Shown in pieces: positions 15,572 through 24,773 of a stretch of DNA of 34,667 nt; position 1 is the stretch's first letter, and every line of letters begins with the position of its first letter. The stretch spans positions 1 through 34,667 of IMG/VR virus record IMGVR_UViG_3300024346_000260. One strand, written 5' to 3'. The notes under the pieces are model-generated. The model was not told the DNA's origin. It worked only from the letters and a program-made list of their open reading frames with translations, and searched no databases. A program made the translations under genes and the position numbers. This stretch comes from a virus.

Positions 15572-16820
15572 TGGGCTAAGAGTAGTTAATGTTATCCTTG
15601 ATTACATTGACAGCTCAGGTAATAAAACAGAAATTGATATAAACAAACATGGACTTGTGGACCTAAGTTTTCAAAGGTTTACAGGTACAACAGGCAGCAC
15701 ATTACCAAACATAAATCTTACTATGTTTGATGAGACAGGGTATAAACTACTATCAATGTTCCAATCAAATGGTGGTAAGCTTAGAGTTAAATATGGTTTT
15801 GAAAACGATCTATCAGGTCTGTATGAATTAACTATTGTTAAATACAAATCAACTAGAAATAATCTTGGAACCATGGCATCTATTGGTGCATTTGGTAGAC
15901 AAACAATAAGAACATATGGACCACAGGCATTTGTATTTGATGCTAGTGTACAAGAAATATTAAAGAAGATGGCACTAAGAAATAACTGGGATACTAACAA
16001 CTTTGCTAATATAAGTGTTGGTGATATTAGACTCCCTTGGCCATTACTACTAGAAGCTAACGAAACAGATATTGAGTTTATACGTAATAAGATACTACCT
16101 ATATGTAATAGGACAGTATCAAATGCATCAGCAGGGCAACTACAGTATTGGAGTGTTACACTATACACAGCAACAAGTGGGAGAGTAAACTTTAGCTTTA
16201 AGAAGTATGCTGACAGAACAGAAAGACGCAGAGTCTGGTATTACAGCTATGGTGCAGATGCAAATAATAGTGAGGTCATTACCTTAACAGACACAATTGA
16301 CTACACATTTTTACTTAATGGTCTATACTTAGAAGTACCAGCAAAACCATCTGAGATCTATGGTGGTGACGATACAACTGTAGTACAGTACTATAATAAC
16401 AAGATCATGAACAATTGGAACCTAATAGAAGCAATGTTCGAAGAGTATCACTTACCGTTACCGGCAAAGGATCAATTCGCACTTAGAGTTAAGTTCGTAC
16501 CAATGGAAGAGGCCGACGACGATATGTTAGTAGATAGAATCTATGAAGCTATTAGAGCGGCAGTTACAACAGTTAACACTATTGAAATGGAAGTGATCGG
16601 TAATAACCACATCGTTCCTACAGATATAGTTGAACTTGATGTAAGAAATAAGTCAGGATTTCAGACACTACTAAGTGGTGCTTGGAAAGTAGTACTAATT
16701 GAAGAGAAAATTGGACTACAAGGATATACTACAAAGCTAAGTTTAGTTAGAGAAGTTACACCTTATGATACAGTTCTAACAGCTACACAAAGAGATGGAG
16801 GTTATAACAATGGCCAATAA
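15555..16820 (+). CDS. Baseplate hub protein (gp27/gpD-like)
   Basis: This 421-aa protein has the layout of hub proteins that hold the central spike: an N-terminal beta-domain (VVNVILDYIDSSGNKTEIDI; GKLRVKYGFENDLSGLYELTIVKYKSTR), a middle helical segment with FVFDASVQEILKKMALRNNW and ANETDIEFIRNKILPIC (about 130-185), and a C-terminal beta-domain with IEMEVIGNNHIVPTDIVEL. The 'N-E-T-D-x-E-F-I-R' segment is common in late-control-D/gp27-type hubs. GAGGTG precedes the ATG, which lies inside the upstream gene. The next gene, an OB-fold spike candidate, overlaps its end by 11 bases, which fits a hub-spike pair. Confidence 0.7.
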   Translation: MPQQNNGLRVVNVILDYIDSSGNKTEIDINKHGLVDLSFQRFTGTTGSTLPNINLTMFDETGYKLLSMFQSNGGKLRVKYGFENDLSGLYELTIVKYKSTRNNLGTMASIGAFGRQTIRTYGPQAFVFDASVQEILKKMALRNNWDTNNFANISVGDIRLPWPLLLEANETDIEFIRNKILPICNRTVSNASAGQLQYWSVTLYTATSGRVNFSFKKYADRTERRRVWYYSYGADANNSEVITLTDTIDYTFLLNGLYLEVPAKPSEIYGGDDTTVVQYYNNKIMNNWNLIEAMFEEYHLPLPAKDQFALRVKFVPMEEADDDMLVDRIYEAIRAAVTTVNTIEMEVIGNNHIVPTDIVELDVRNKSGFQTLLSGAWKVVLIEEKIGLQGYTTKLSLVREVTPYDTVLTATQRDGGYNNGQ

Positions 16821-17226
16821 TTATAGTGATAAGCATTTGATTGCTGTCGTGGTTGAAGTTATAAAAGATATTGATGATTTACCTACACTTGAGCTAAGAG
16901 TAAGGATTCCAACTATACATGGTGTGTTACCTCGTGGTGTTGCTGACAATTTATTACCGTTAGCTAAGCCACTAATAATCCCAGGATCTACAGTAGACAC
17001 AACTAAGTTTAATACAAATATAGTTGGAGCTAAGCTATTTGTCTTACTAGAAAACGGTGATGTAAACAAACCGCTATACTTAGGTATGCCAGCAGGTGCT
17101 GATGACTTCTCACAAGGAGTTACAATACCATATGCATCGGAATTAATACCTGGATTAGTGCGTGTTAAAACAGTAACAGATGAGTTCGGAACAACTGGGT
17201 ATATCTATACATCAGAACCGGAATAA
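16810..17226 (+). CDS. Baseplate central spike, OB-fold protein (gp5 N-terminal/gpV-like)
   Basis: I place the start at ATG 16810, with GGAGG at 16797-16801. The 138-aa product has an OB-fold-like beta pattern: HLIAVVVEVIKDIDDLPTLELRVRIPTIHG, then a PLAKPLIIPG turn, then GAKLFVLLENGDVNKPLYLGMP. The latter resembles the 'G-x-x-V-x-V-x-F-E-x-G-D-x-x-x-P-V-x-x-G' signature found in gp5/gpV spike OB domains. No lysozyme domain and no C-terminal triple-helical needle are present, so this is a minimal spike base or adaptor. Any cell-wall hydrolase of the tail tip must be elsewhere. Confidence 0.7.
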   Translation: MANNYSDKHLIAVVVEVIKDIDDLPTLELRVRIPTIHGVLPRGVADNLLPLAKPLIIPGSTVDTTKFNTNIVGAKLFVLLENGDVNKPLYLGMPAGADDFSQGVTIPYASELIPGLVRVKTVTDEFGTTGYIYTSEPE

Positions 17227-17250
17227 CTATATAAAAGGTAGGTGAAGTAA

Positions 17251-20200
17251 ATGGCAGATTACGTGAAGTTTAAAATTGGATCAGACAATCTAACAACAGT
17301 CCATTTACAGGATCCAACCACAAAAGAATTAAAAGATCTAGACTGCTTAGTCATAGATGATTCAATTGTATTTGGTAAGATGGTAGCTCCATCTATACTA
17401 GATATTGATGCACGATCAACTGACTTAGACTTCAAACTAAAGAACAACAATGTTTGGCGTCCTAGACCAGACCAACAGATCTTTTACGAGATCGACAACG
17501 CACTACCAGCAACAGACAGTACAATAGTTAAACCAACAGAAACATCGGAATCATTACAGATTCTAGATTTAATACGAGATACACAGTACACCCTATATGC
17601 TAGAACATATTATGAAGGTGTTTATTCTGGTATATCTCAAGTAACATTCACAACAGGATCAACAGTAGAAGTAGAACTAATAGAAGTTACTATTAACTTA
17701 GTAGCAGATAGCTCTTACATAGAGTTCCAAAACCCAGTAGAGAATATCTCAGAGATAATAGAATTGCTTGGTGGAAGTACTTATGAAGAGTTCCAGAATC
17801 CTGTAGAAAATCCTACACCATCTATTACTTTAATAGGTGACAGTACATATATTAGATTTGATAACCCTGTAGAAGACATAGCTGAAACAGTTAACATTCT
17901 TGGGGCAAGTTCATACAATATATTTAACAATGTCGTATTTGTAGTAGCACCAGCTGACACTACAATTAATATGCAAGCTGCAAGTTCTTATGAACAAACA
18001 GCTAACTACATACTGACATCAATATATGAACTACTAAACATTACTGCAGCAAGCTCATATGAGCAAGCACAGAATTATATACTTACTAATCAAGCTGAGA
18101 TTATTGAACTGCTGACTGCAAGCTCTTACATAGAGTTCAAAAATCCAGTAGAGAATATCTCAGAGATATTAAGTGTTGTAGCTTCAAGCTCATATATTAA
18201 CTTCGATAACATAGTAAAAACTATCTTAGATAACATTGCACTAGAAGCTTCAAGTTCTTATGAACAAGTACAGAACTATATACTAACAAATATTAATGAA
18301 GTAATAGAAACTGTGGCTTCAAGTTCTTATGAACAAGCCCAGAACTATATCTTAGCAACTGTAGTAAGTACACTAAGCATCATAGCAACAAGTTCATACA
18401 ATAAGTTCGACAATCCAGTAGAAAACATTGCTGAAACAATAAGTATACTAGGTGCCAGTTCTTATATTAACTTTGACAATCCGATTGAGAACATTGCTGA
18501 ATCAATAGGGCTAGTAGCATCAAGCTCATATGATCAAGCGCAGAACTATATCCTAACGGCTATAACAGACTCAATATCACTTATAGCATCAAGCTCATAT
18601 GATCAAGCACAGAACTATATATTAACGGCTGTTATTGAAGCCATGAACATAGTGGCAACAAGCACATACACTAAGTTTGACAATCCTGTAGAGAACATAG
18701 TAGAAGCATTAAGTATCTTAGCTTCAAGTTCATACGAACAAGCACAGAACTATATCTTAACAGCAATAGCAGAATCAATGACAATAACTGTCTCAAGTTC
18801 TTATGATCAAGCACAGAATCATGTGCTAGCTTCAATAGCTGAATCACTAAGTATCATAGCTTCAAGCTCATACGACACATTTGATAACCCAGTTGAGGCA
18901 ATAGCAGGAGCGATCTCTATCTTAGCAGATAGTTCTTATGATCAAGCACAGAACTATATCTTAACTTCAATCACAGAAGCAATCACAACGATAGCTTCAA
19001 GTTCTTATGATCAAGCACAGAACTACTTGCATGATTTAATAGCTGAAACACTTGATATTATTCCAGCAAGTTCATATACTAACTTTGATAACCCAGTGGA
19101 AAACATTACAGAATTAATCACGCTGATCGCATCAAGTTCATATGAACAAGCACAGAATTATATACTAACATCAATAGCTGAATCAATAAGTATTCTACCA
19201 ATGAGTTCATATGACCAAGCACAGAATTATATACTAACATCAATAGCGACTGCAATCACAGCAGCAGCTTCAAGTTCATATACTAAGTTTGACAATCCAA
19301 TAGAGAATGTTGCTGGTGTAATAAACATGTTAGCTTCAAGTTCATACAGCCAAGCTCAAAACTATATCTTAACTGTAATAGCAGATTCGATGAGTATAGA
19401 GGCTAGCAGTTCTTATGAACAAGCTCAGAACTATATCTTAACAGCTATAACAGAATCAATCACAGCGTTAGCTGTGAGTTCATATATCAACTTTGATAAT
19501 CCTGTAGAGGATATCATAGAAGCAATAAGTGCTATAGCTTCAAGTTCATACAGCCAAGCACAGAACTATATACTAAATGCAGTAGCAGAATCAATAGGTT
19601 TACAAGCCTCAAGTTCATATACTTACATTCAGTATGAAGATTGGGCTCTAACAGCTATATCAGAGTCTATAGCAGCAATAGCTTCAAGTTCATACAGCCA
19701 AGCTCAAAACTATATACTAACAGCTATAACAGGCACAATAACAGCTCAGGCAGCGAGTTCATATAATAACTTTGATAATCCTGTAGAAAACATAGCAGAA
19801 GCAATCACAACGATAGCTTCAAGCTCATACAGCCAAGCACAGAACTATATATTAACTGCAATAACAGATTCGATTGCCGCAAAAGCAGCGAGTTCATATA
19901 CTTACATTCAGTATGAAGATTGGACTCTAACAGCTATAACAGATTCGATTGCCGCAAAAGCAGCGAGTTCATACAGCCAAGCTCAAAACTATATACTAAC
20001 TGCAATAACAGAAGCAATAAGTGCCATAGCTTCAAGTTCATATATCAACTTTGATAATCCTGTAGAGGATATCATAGAAGCAATCACAACGATAGCTTCA
20101 AGTTCATATACACAAGCTCAAAACTATATACTAACAGCTATAACAGATTCGATTGCCGCAATAGCCTCAAGTTCATATACTTACATTCAGTATGAAGATT

Positions 20201-23200
20201 GGACTCTAACAGCTATATCAGAATCTATAGCAGCAATAGCAGCGAGTTCATACAGCCAAGCACAGAACTACATACTAACTGCAATAGCGGATTCGATTGC
20301 CGCAAAAGCAGCGAGTTCATATAACAATTTTGATAATCCTGTAGAGGATATCATAGAAGCAATAAGTGCTATAGCTTCAAGCTCATACAGCCAAGCTCAA
20401 AACTATATACTAACAGCTATAACAGATTCGATTGCCGCAAAAGCAGCAAGTTCATATACACAAGCTCAAAACTATATACTAAATGCAATAGCAGATTCGA
20501 TTGCCGCAAAAGCTTCAAGTTCATATGAACAAGCACAGAACTACATACTAAATGCAATAACAGATTCGATTGCTGCAAAAGCCGCGAGTTCATATGTTAA
20601 CTTTGATAATCCTGTAGAAAACATAGCAGAAGCAATAAGTGCTATAGCTTCAAGTTCATATACACAAGCTCAAAACTACATATTAACTGCAATAACCGAT
20701 TCGATTGCCGCAAAAGCAGCAAGTTCATATACATACATTCAGTATGAAGATTGGACTATAACTGCAATAGCAGATTCGATTGCCGCAATAGCTTCAAGTT
20801 CATACAGCCAAGCTCAAAACTATATACTAACTGCAATAACAGATTCGATTGCCGCAAAAGCAGCGAGTTCATATGAACAAGCTCAAAGCTATGTACTAAC
20901 TGCAATAGCAGATTCGATTGCCGCAAAAGCAGCGAGTTCATATATAGAATGGGATAATCCAGTCGTACCTGTTGCAGACTCAATCGCAGCAGAGGGTGCA
21001 AGTACATACACTCATGAGATCTGGTTAAAAGACCCAGTCATAGTAGTACACGCACAAACCACTACATCGGTTACCTTTAGAATAACAAATAATAATACAG
21101 AAGATGTTACATGCTATTATGATAATGACGCCACAATCGATGCATACAATAGAACTATTACAGGTAATGGCGGTTACTACGACTACACAATTAACACAAC
21201 AGAAGCTGGCACTGTAACAGCGTATGCATACTTCACTAAAGGTGGGGTATATATAGATACGGCAGATGTAAACCAATCTGGACAAGCTTTACCATTAGTA
21301 CCATTAGTAGAGTTAGTTTCAAACTCTGGCGATACTCTGGTATACAAAGTAACAAATCAATCAAGTGCTGCTTGTATTATATATAGGGAGTTAGATGATA
21401 GTTCAGGTCCGCTAACTGGTGGTGCAATTTATCTACCAGGAGGACAAGCTACAAATGGAACAACATATCCACATATAACTATTAGTGGATTAGATCATGG
21501 AACAACCCATACAATGTATGCACAAGCTAAAATCAATGGAACTTCATTGTATTCAGCTGTAGTGCATAGAGGATACTCAGATACATTAGCAGTACCAACT
21601 CCAACTGTATCAGCATATATTACAACAGAAAACAGCATTACTTGGCGAATCACTAACAACGCCAATGTAGCAGTTACTATGTACCACGCTTTAACATCAG
21701 AAGGATTAACTCCAGGTACGGCAGTTTCACTATCAGCGAACGGTAATGGTACTTACTATGCAGATATATTAGTTTCTAGTCTAGTAGACTTCACCCAGTA
21801 TTCTAGGTACGCAATGGTTGTAGCAAATGGTACAGCAAGTATCTCAACAGGTACTATAGCATTTACAGAGTTAGCAGAACCAACAATCACACAACATTCT
21901 TCAGTTACAGATACAAATATCTATTGGAGAATTACCAATAATTCACACCTAATTTGTAAAGTATATTATGAAATGGGTGACTCAGATCCTGATCTTAACT
22001 TGTCAGCAGATCTAGCAGCAAATGGAGGTTATGTAGATTATAATCCAGCAGTAACAGACGATGAAAATTACACGTTGTATGCTAAAGCTTACAAGTACTA
22101 TGCTGGTTATCCAGGAACTAAGTACTCAACAATAGATCAAGTATCTGTACGTACACTAGTTCATAAACCAGAGATCAACTTTGTAAGTAAAACAGCTAAT
22201 AGTGTAACATTCACGGCAACAAATAACTCAGCTAGTTACGTTGATATCTATGCAGCTCATAGTGATACAACACCAAACACACTAGTAGTTAACAGTCTAG
22301 CACCAGGTGCAACTTCAGGTAACTTCACAATAAGTGGATTATCAGCTGGATCAACTTATGGGTTCTCAGCTAGAGCAAGATCAGAAGAATCACCTTATAA
22401 TTATTCAGTTAGTGATACAGAGAGTTACACAACAACAGCACAATGGACTGCTTCATTCGCTGGACTAACAGGTGCAACACCGAGTTCATATGCAGATCAG
22501 ACAATTGATGAGGGTGGAACAGCCACAAGCCCAGGAAGTCCTACTAAGGCCCCTTATTATACATTCAATAGTTGGAGCCCAGCATTTGCAGCACTATATG
22601 CAGATCAGATATATACAGCTCAATGGGATCAAGTTCAACTAGACCCACCAACTGGTGGGGTAGCGTCATTAGTTACCACTACAACAGCTAGAATAACTTT
22701 CTGGAATGATGACGACCGTGACGCAACAATTCACATAACCTTAAATGGAGTAACAAAAACTGTTGAAGTTGTGCACTGGGAATCTGGGTACTGTGACTTC
22801 ACAGGATTGTCTCCAGGTACAGAATACACAGCAACAGCATATACTTCAAAAACGGGATATGCAGATTCAACAACAGCAAACGCAACGGCATTCACTACAG
22901 ATGTAGAGGAATACACTGTATGGTGGGAGAACTGGGACGGTTCAGCATTGGAAACAGACTTAAACGTTCCTTCAGGTACAACACCAACATATAATGGATC
23001 AACCCCAACTAGAGCATCTACTAACACGCTTACTTATTCATTCACAGGGTGGTCACCAACAGTCGGTGCAATATCTGGTAACACAACATATACAGCACAG
23101 TTCTCATCTTCAACAAGATACTATAATGTTTATTGGAGAAAATACTCAACATTAGCATTGGTTGAGACAGATACAGTGCAGTATGGAGCTACAGCATATA

Positions 23201-23979
23201 AACCTACCTCAGGTGGAACAACAAATACAGCACAATATACTTATTATTGGAGCCCAACGTCTGTAGTAGTATATGCAACTCAAAACCAAACAGAGCAACG
23301 ATCACTTAATTATTACACTATCACATTCGATGCTAATGGAGGATCAGGTGGAACAGCACCTTCAGTACCTTATGGAACAGGAGCAGGTACACTAGCTTCA
23401 ACCTATGCACCTACCCCAACAAGGTCAGGGTATAGATTCGCTGGTTGGTCTCCATCACTTACAACAGTAACAGGAACTAAGACATACTCAGCAATTTGGG
23501 TATTACAAGTTACAGCAACATTCGCTGGATTAACAGGAGCTTCACCAAGTTCTTACAGTTCACAAACAGTTGATACTGGTGGAACGATTACAAGCCCAGG
23601 ATCACCAACTAAGTCTGGATACACATTCGATGGTTGGAGTCCAACATTACCAAGAACAATCACAACAAACACAACATTCACAGCACAATGGACAGCAAGT
23701 AATCCACAAACTGAAAGACCTACATTGTACTATGTTACTTACAATAGTAAACTAGGTGCACACAGTTGGCAAGTTAAAAATGAAGATGACTCATCAGCAA
23801 CATGTTGGTCTGAATTTAATGACTCAACACCAGATACAAACTCGCAAACAATCGCAGGGAATACATTAAGTACTTCAGTTAAGACAACAGGACAAGTATT
23901 CCAAGTAGGCTATGTGTATGCTAAGTGTCAAGCTTCAGGCGAAGACCTAAGTGCATATCACAGAGTTTATAGTAGTTAA
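17251..23979 (+). CDS. Giant 2242-aa repeat-shaft tail/baseplate fibre protein
   Basis: This is probably a distal fibre or adhesive baseplate appendage. An N-terminal attachment region (1-150) includes one Fn3-like module (LDFKLKNNN to QVTFTT, about 57-135). Residues 153-1249 are 48 tandem 22-25-aa units of three kinds sharing SSY and a hydrophobic second half. Residues about 1265-1735 are five Fn3-like modules marked by [I/V]TNN signatures. Then come a Listeria/Bacteroides InlB B-repeat (Flg_new)-like module (about 1735-1792), an Fn3-like module (1793-1886), four more Flg_new-like modules (about 1887-2150, with GWSP and AQW/AIW endings) and a final Fn3-like module (2152-2242). There is no signal peptide. 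It lies between the spike and small appendage genes. The ribosome site is AGGTGAAG. Fibre function is inferred from size, repeats and adhesion-type modules; no depolymerase motif is seen. Confidence 0.85.
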   Translation: MADYVKFKIGSDNLTTVHLQDPTTKELKDLDCLVIDDSIVFGKMVAPSILDIDARSTDLDFKLKNNNVWRPRPDQQIFYEIDNALPATDSTIVKPTETSESLQILDLIRDTQYTLYARTYYEGVYSGISQVTFTTGSTVEVELIEVTINLVADSSYIEFQNPVENISEIIELLGGSTYEEFQNPVENPTPSITLIGDSTYIRFDNPVEDIAETVNILGASSYNIFNNVVFVVAPADTTINMQAASSYEQTANYILTSIYELLNITAASSYEQAQNYILTNQAEIIELLTASSYIEFKNPVENISEILSVVASSSYINFDNIVKTILDNIALEASSSYEQVQNYILTNINEVIETVASSSYEQAQNYILATVVSTLSIIATSSYNKFDNPVENIAETISILGASSYINFDNPIENIAESIGLVASSSYDQAQNYILTAITDSISLIASSSYDQAQNYILTAVIEAMNIVATSTYTKFDNPVENIVEALSILASSSYEQAQNYILTAIAESMTITVSSSYDQAQNHVLASIAESLSIIASSSYDTFDNPVEAIAGAISILADSSYDQAQNYILTSITEAITTIASSSYDQAQNYLHDLIAETLDIIPASSYTNFDNPVENITELITLIASSSYEQAQNYILTSIAESISILPMSSYDQAQNYILTSIATAITAAASSSYTKFDNPIENVAGVINMLASSSYSQAQNYILTVIADSMSIEASSSYEQAQNYILTAITESITALAVSSYINFDNPVEDIIEAISAIASSSYSQAQNYILNAVAESIGLQASSSYTYIQYEDWALTAISESIAAIASSSYSQAQNYILTAITGTITAQAASSYNNFDNPVENIAEAITTIASSSYSQAQNYILTAITDSIAAKAASSYTYIQYEDWTLTAITDSIAAKAASSYSQAQNYILTAITEAISAIASSSYINFDNPVEDIIEAITTIASSSYTQAQNYILTAITDSIAAIASSSYTYIQYEDWTLTAISESIAAIAASSYSQAQNYILTAIADSIAAKAASSYNNFDNPVEDIIEAISAIASSSYSQAQNYILTAITDSIAAKAASSYTQAQNYILNAIADSIAAKASSSYEQAQNYILNAITDSIAAKAASSYVNFDNPVENIAEAISAIASSSYTQAQNYILTAITDSIAAKAASSYTYIQYEDWTITAIADSIAAIASSSYSQAQNYILTAITDSIAAKAASSYEQAQSYVLTAIADSIAAKAASSYIEWDNPVVPVADSIAAEGASTYTHEIWLKDPVIVVHAQTTTSVTFRITNNNTEDVTCYYDNDATIDAYNRTITGNGGYYDYTINTTEAGTVTAYAYFTKGGVYIDTADVNQSGQALPLVPLVELVSNSGDTLVYKVTNQSSAACIIYRELDDSSGPLTGGAIYLPGGQATNGTTYPHITISGLDHGTTHTMYAQAKINGTSLYSAVVHRGYSDTLAVPTPTVSAYITTENSITWRITNNANVAVTMYHALTSEGLTPGTAVSLSANGNGTYYADILVSSLVDFTQYSRYAMVVANGTASISTGTIAFTELAEPTITQHSSVTDTNIYWRITNNSHLICKVYYEMGDSDPDLNLSADLAANGGYVDYNPAVTDDENYTLYAKAYKYYAGYPGTKYSTIDQVSVRTLVHKPEINFVSKTANSVTFTATNNSASYVDIYAAHSDTTPNTLVVNSLAPGATSGNFTISGLSAGSTYGFSARARSEESPYNYSVSDTESYTTTAQWTASFAGLTGATPSSYADQTIDEGGTATSPGSPTKAPYYTFNSWSPAFAALYADQIYTAQWDQVQLDPPTGGVASLVTTTTARITFWNDDDRDATIHITLNGVTKTVEVVHWESGYCDFTGLSPGTEYTATAYTSKTGYADSTTANATAFTTDVEEYTVWWENWDGSALETDLNVPSGTTPTYNGSTPTRASTNTLTYSFTGWSPTVGAISGNTTYTAQFSSSTRYYNVYWRKYSTLALVETDTVQYGATAYKPTSGGTTNTAQYTYYWSPTSVVVYATQNQTEQRSLNYYTITFDANGGSGGTAPSVPYGTGAGTLASTYAPTPTRSGYRFAGWSPSLTTVTGTKTYSAIWVLQVTATFAGLTGASPSSYSSQTVDTGGTITSPGSPTKSGYTFDGWSPTLPRTITTNTTFTAQWTASNPQTERPTLYYVTYNSKLGAHSWQVKNEDDSSATCWSEFNDSTPDTNSQTIAGNTLSTSVKTTGQVFQVGYVYAKCQASGEDLSAYHRVYSS
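17707..20997 (+). repeat. Array of 48 short coding repeats with higher-order periodicity
   Basis: Splitting at each [S/A]SSY gives 48 contiguous units that add up exactly to 1097 codons. Seventeen F units have 22 aa (SSY-x-x-FDNPVE). Twenty-six Q units have 23 aa (SSY-x-QAQNYIL). Four W units have 25 aa (SSYTYIQYEDW). One is an aberrant 25-aa unit. Their order is FFFF', QQ, FF, QQ, FF, QQ, then FQQ four times, then FQWQ three times, FQQQ, FQWQQ, F. W units start TACTTACATT-like at about 19621, 19900, 20179 (279 bases apart) and 20731 (552 further). The last third is nearly identical copy to copy at DNA level: GATTCGATTGCCGC occurs ten times from 19867 on and was not found earlier. Confidence 0.95.
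21058..23979 (+). repeat. C-terminal Fn3-like and InlB-B/Flg_new-like module block
   Basis: Fn3-like modules carry SVTFRITNNN (21070), LVYKVTNQSS (21340), SITWRITNNA (21634), NIYWRITNNS (21916) and SVTFTATNNS (22200), with a degenerate ARITFWNDDD (22690) and SWQVKNEDDS at the end (23766). Flg_new-like modules end in SWSP or GWSP followed by TAQW, TAQF or SAIW, at about 22450-22628, 22909-23105, 23119-23300, 23308-23502 and 23512-23694. The first and last of these share FAGLTGA-PSSY and TSPGSPTK almost word for word, indicating duplication. Positions are approximate to within about 20 bases. Confidence 0.75.
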
Positions 23980-23992
23980 AGGAGGTCACAAG

Positions 23993-24268
23993 ATGACTAA
24001 AAGAGAAGAAGTAATAGAATTTATAAACAATGAGTTAAACACAGAAACACATGAACTTCGTATGGGGGAGAGAATCTTATTCTCCCCAGACGAAGCATTA
24101 GTCAATACAAATGATGTAGGGACTGCTTCATACAAACATCAAGACAAAGAAAGACTAATAGAAATTATGGTAGAGCAATTTGATGAAGACATGAAGAGTC
24201 TAAATGGTACGATATCAGTTCAAGTTATGTTCTGGTATGCACACCCTAGATTAGTAGAGGGGGTATAA
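23993..24268 (+). CDS. Unknown 91-aa acidic protein downstream of the fibre
   Basis: The ATG at 23993 follows AAGGAGG (23978-23984), which itself overlaps the fibre stop; a longer frame starting inside the fibre gene is not needed. The protein is acidic and helical, with a single turn-rich middle (SPDEALVNTNDVGTASYKHQDK) and the C-terminal strand TISVQVMFWYAHPR. It has no signal peptide or membrane segment. By position it could be a fibre chaperone or a small baseplate factor, but I recognise no family. Confidence 0.65.
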   Translation: MTKREEVIEFINNELNTETHELRMGERILFSPDEALVNTNDVGTASYKHQDKERLIEIMVEQFDEDMKSLNGTISVQVMFWYAHPRLVEGV

Positions 24269-24270
24269 GT

Positions 24271-24747
24271 ATGAGCAGTATGAGAAACCCAATAGACATA
24301 GATGTCATTATTGATGGTGTGACTCATAACCTAGAGGTACTACTAGAAGCACACTTTCAAGCTTTAGTAAATGGAGACCCTGAACATACATTAGATTTGT
24401 CAGACCAAGATTTACACCATGTTATACTTACTAATCGGGATCTAAGAAATGCGGATTTAAGAAACACCAATCTGTTCAATGCAGATGTTATGAATACAGA
24501 CTTCAGGGGAGCAGACCTACGCGGAGCTAACATAGACTTCGCACAACTCAATATATCTTGTAAGAGTTTAAGCTTTAAGGTAGATGAGCGACAAGCAAAG
24601 ATGTTTCTATACATGATCATGACGATCATGGATTACAGTGACATAGATGTATCAGACTTAGTTACAGATGAGATGTACAACTACTTAGAAGATTCACATT
24701 TAGTTACAGAGCATGAGTTAGTAGTATTAGTAAAAAAGAATAGTTAA
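24271..24747 (+). CDS. Pentapeptide-repeat protein
   Basis: This 158-aa protein contains about eleven consecutive pentapeptides of the A(D/N)LxX type at residues about 40-95 (TLDLS DQDLH ... NADLR NTNLF NADVM NTDFR GADLR GANID FAQLN). That predicts one short right-handed quadrilateral beta-helix. It is flanked by a helical N-terminal part and a helical C-terminal part (ERQAKMFLYMIMTIMDY). It begins 2 bases after the previous gene's stop, with GAGGGGG as ribosome site. Most pentapeptide proteins lack a proven function; some mimic DNA. In a fibre neighbourhood the beta-helix could be structural or aid fibre folding. The repeat call is firm, the role open. Confidence 0.85.
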   Translation: MSSMRNPIDIDVIIDGVTHNLEVLLEAHFQALVNGDPEHTLDLSDQDLHHVILTNRDLRNADLRNTNLFNADVMNTDFRGADLRGANIDFAQLNISCKSLSFKVDERQAKMFLYMIMTIMDYSDIDVSDLVTDEMYNYLEDSHLVTEHELVVLVKKNS

Positions 24748-24773
24748 ACTAAAACACAAAGGAGAAACAAATT

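Noticed and set aside
17707-20997. CRISPR array
   Set aside because: The 66-75-base periodic repeats are in one long open frame, with no conserved repeat plus unique spacer pattern and no cas genes; they are coding repeats.
20756-21007. Minus-strand repetitive ORF opposite the end of the repeat array
   Set aside because: Its repeats are simply the antisense of the coding repeat units; no start signal or independent support.
23570-23755. Second + strand ORF inside the last Flg_new-like module
   Set aside because: Out-of-frame shadow of a Thr/Ser-rich coding segment without a ribosome site.
24271-24747. Fluoroquinolone-resistance (Qnr-like) protein
   Set aside because: Only about eleven pentapeptides are present, against roughly forty in Qnr proteins, and the surroundings are phage structural genes.
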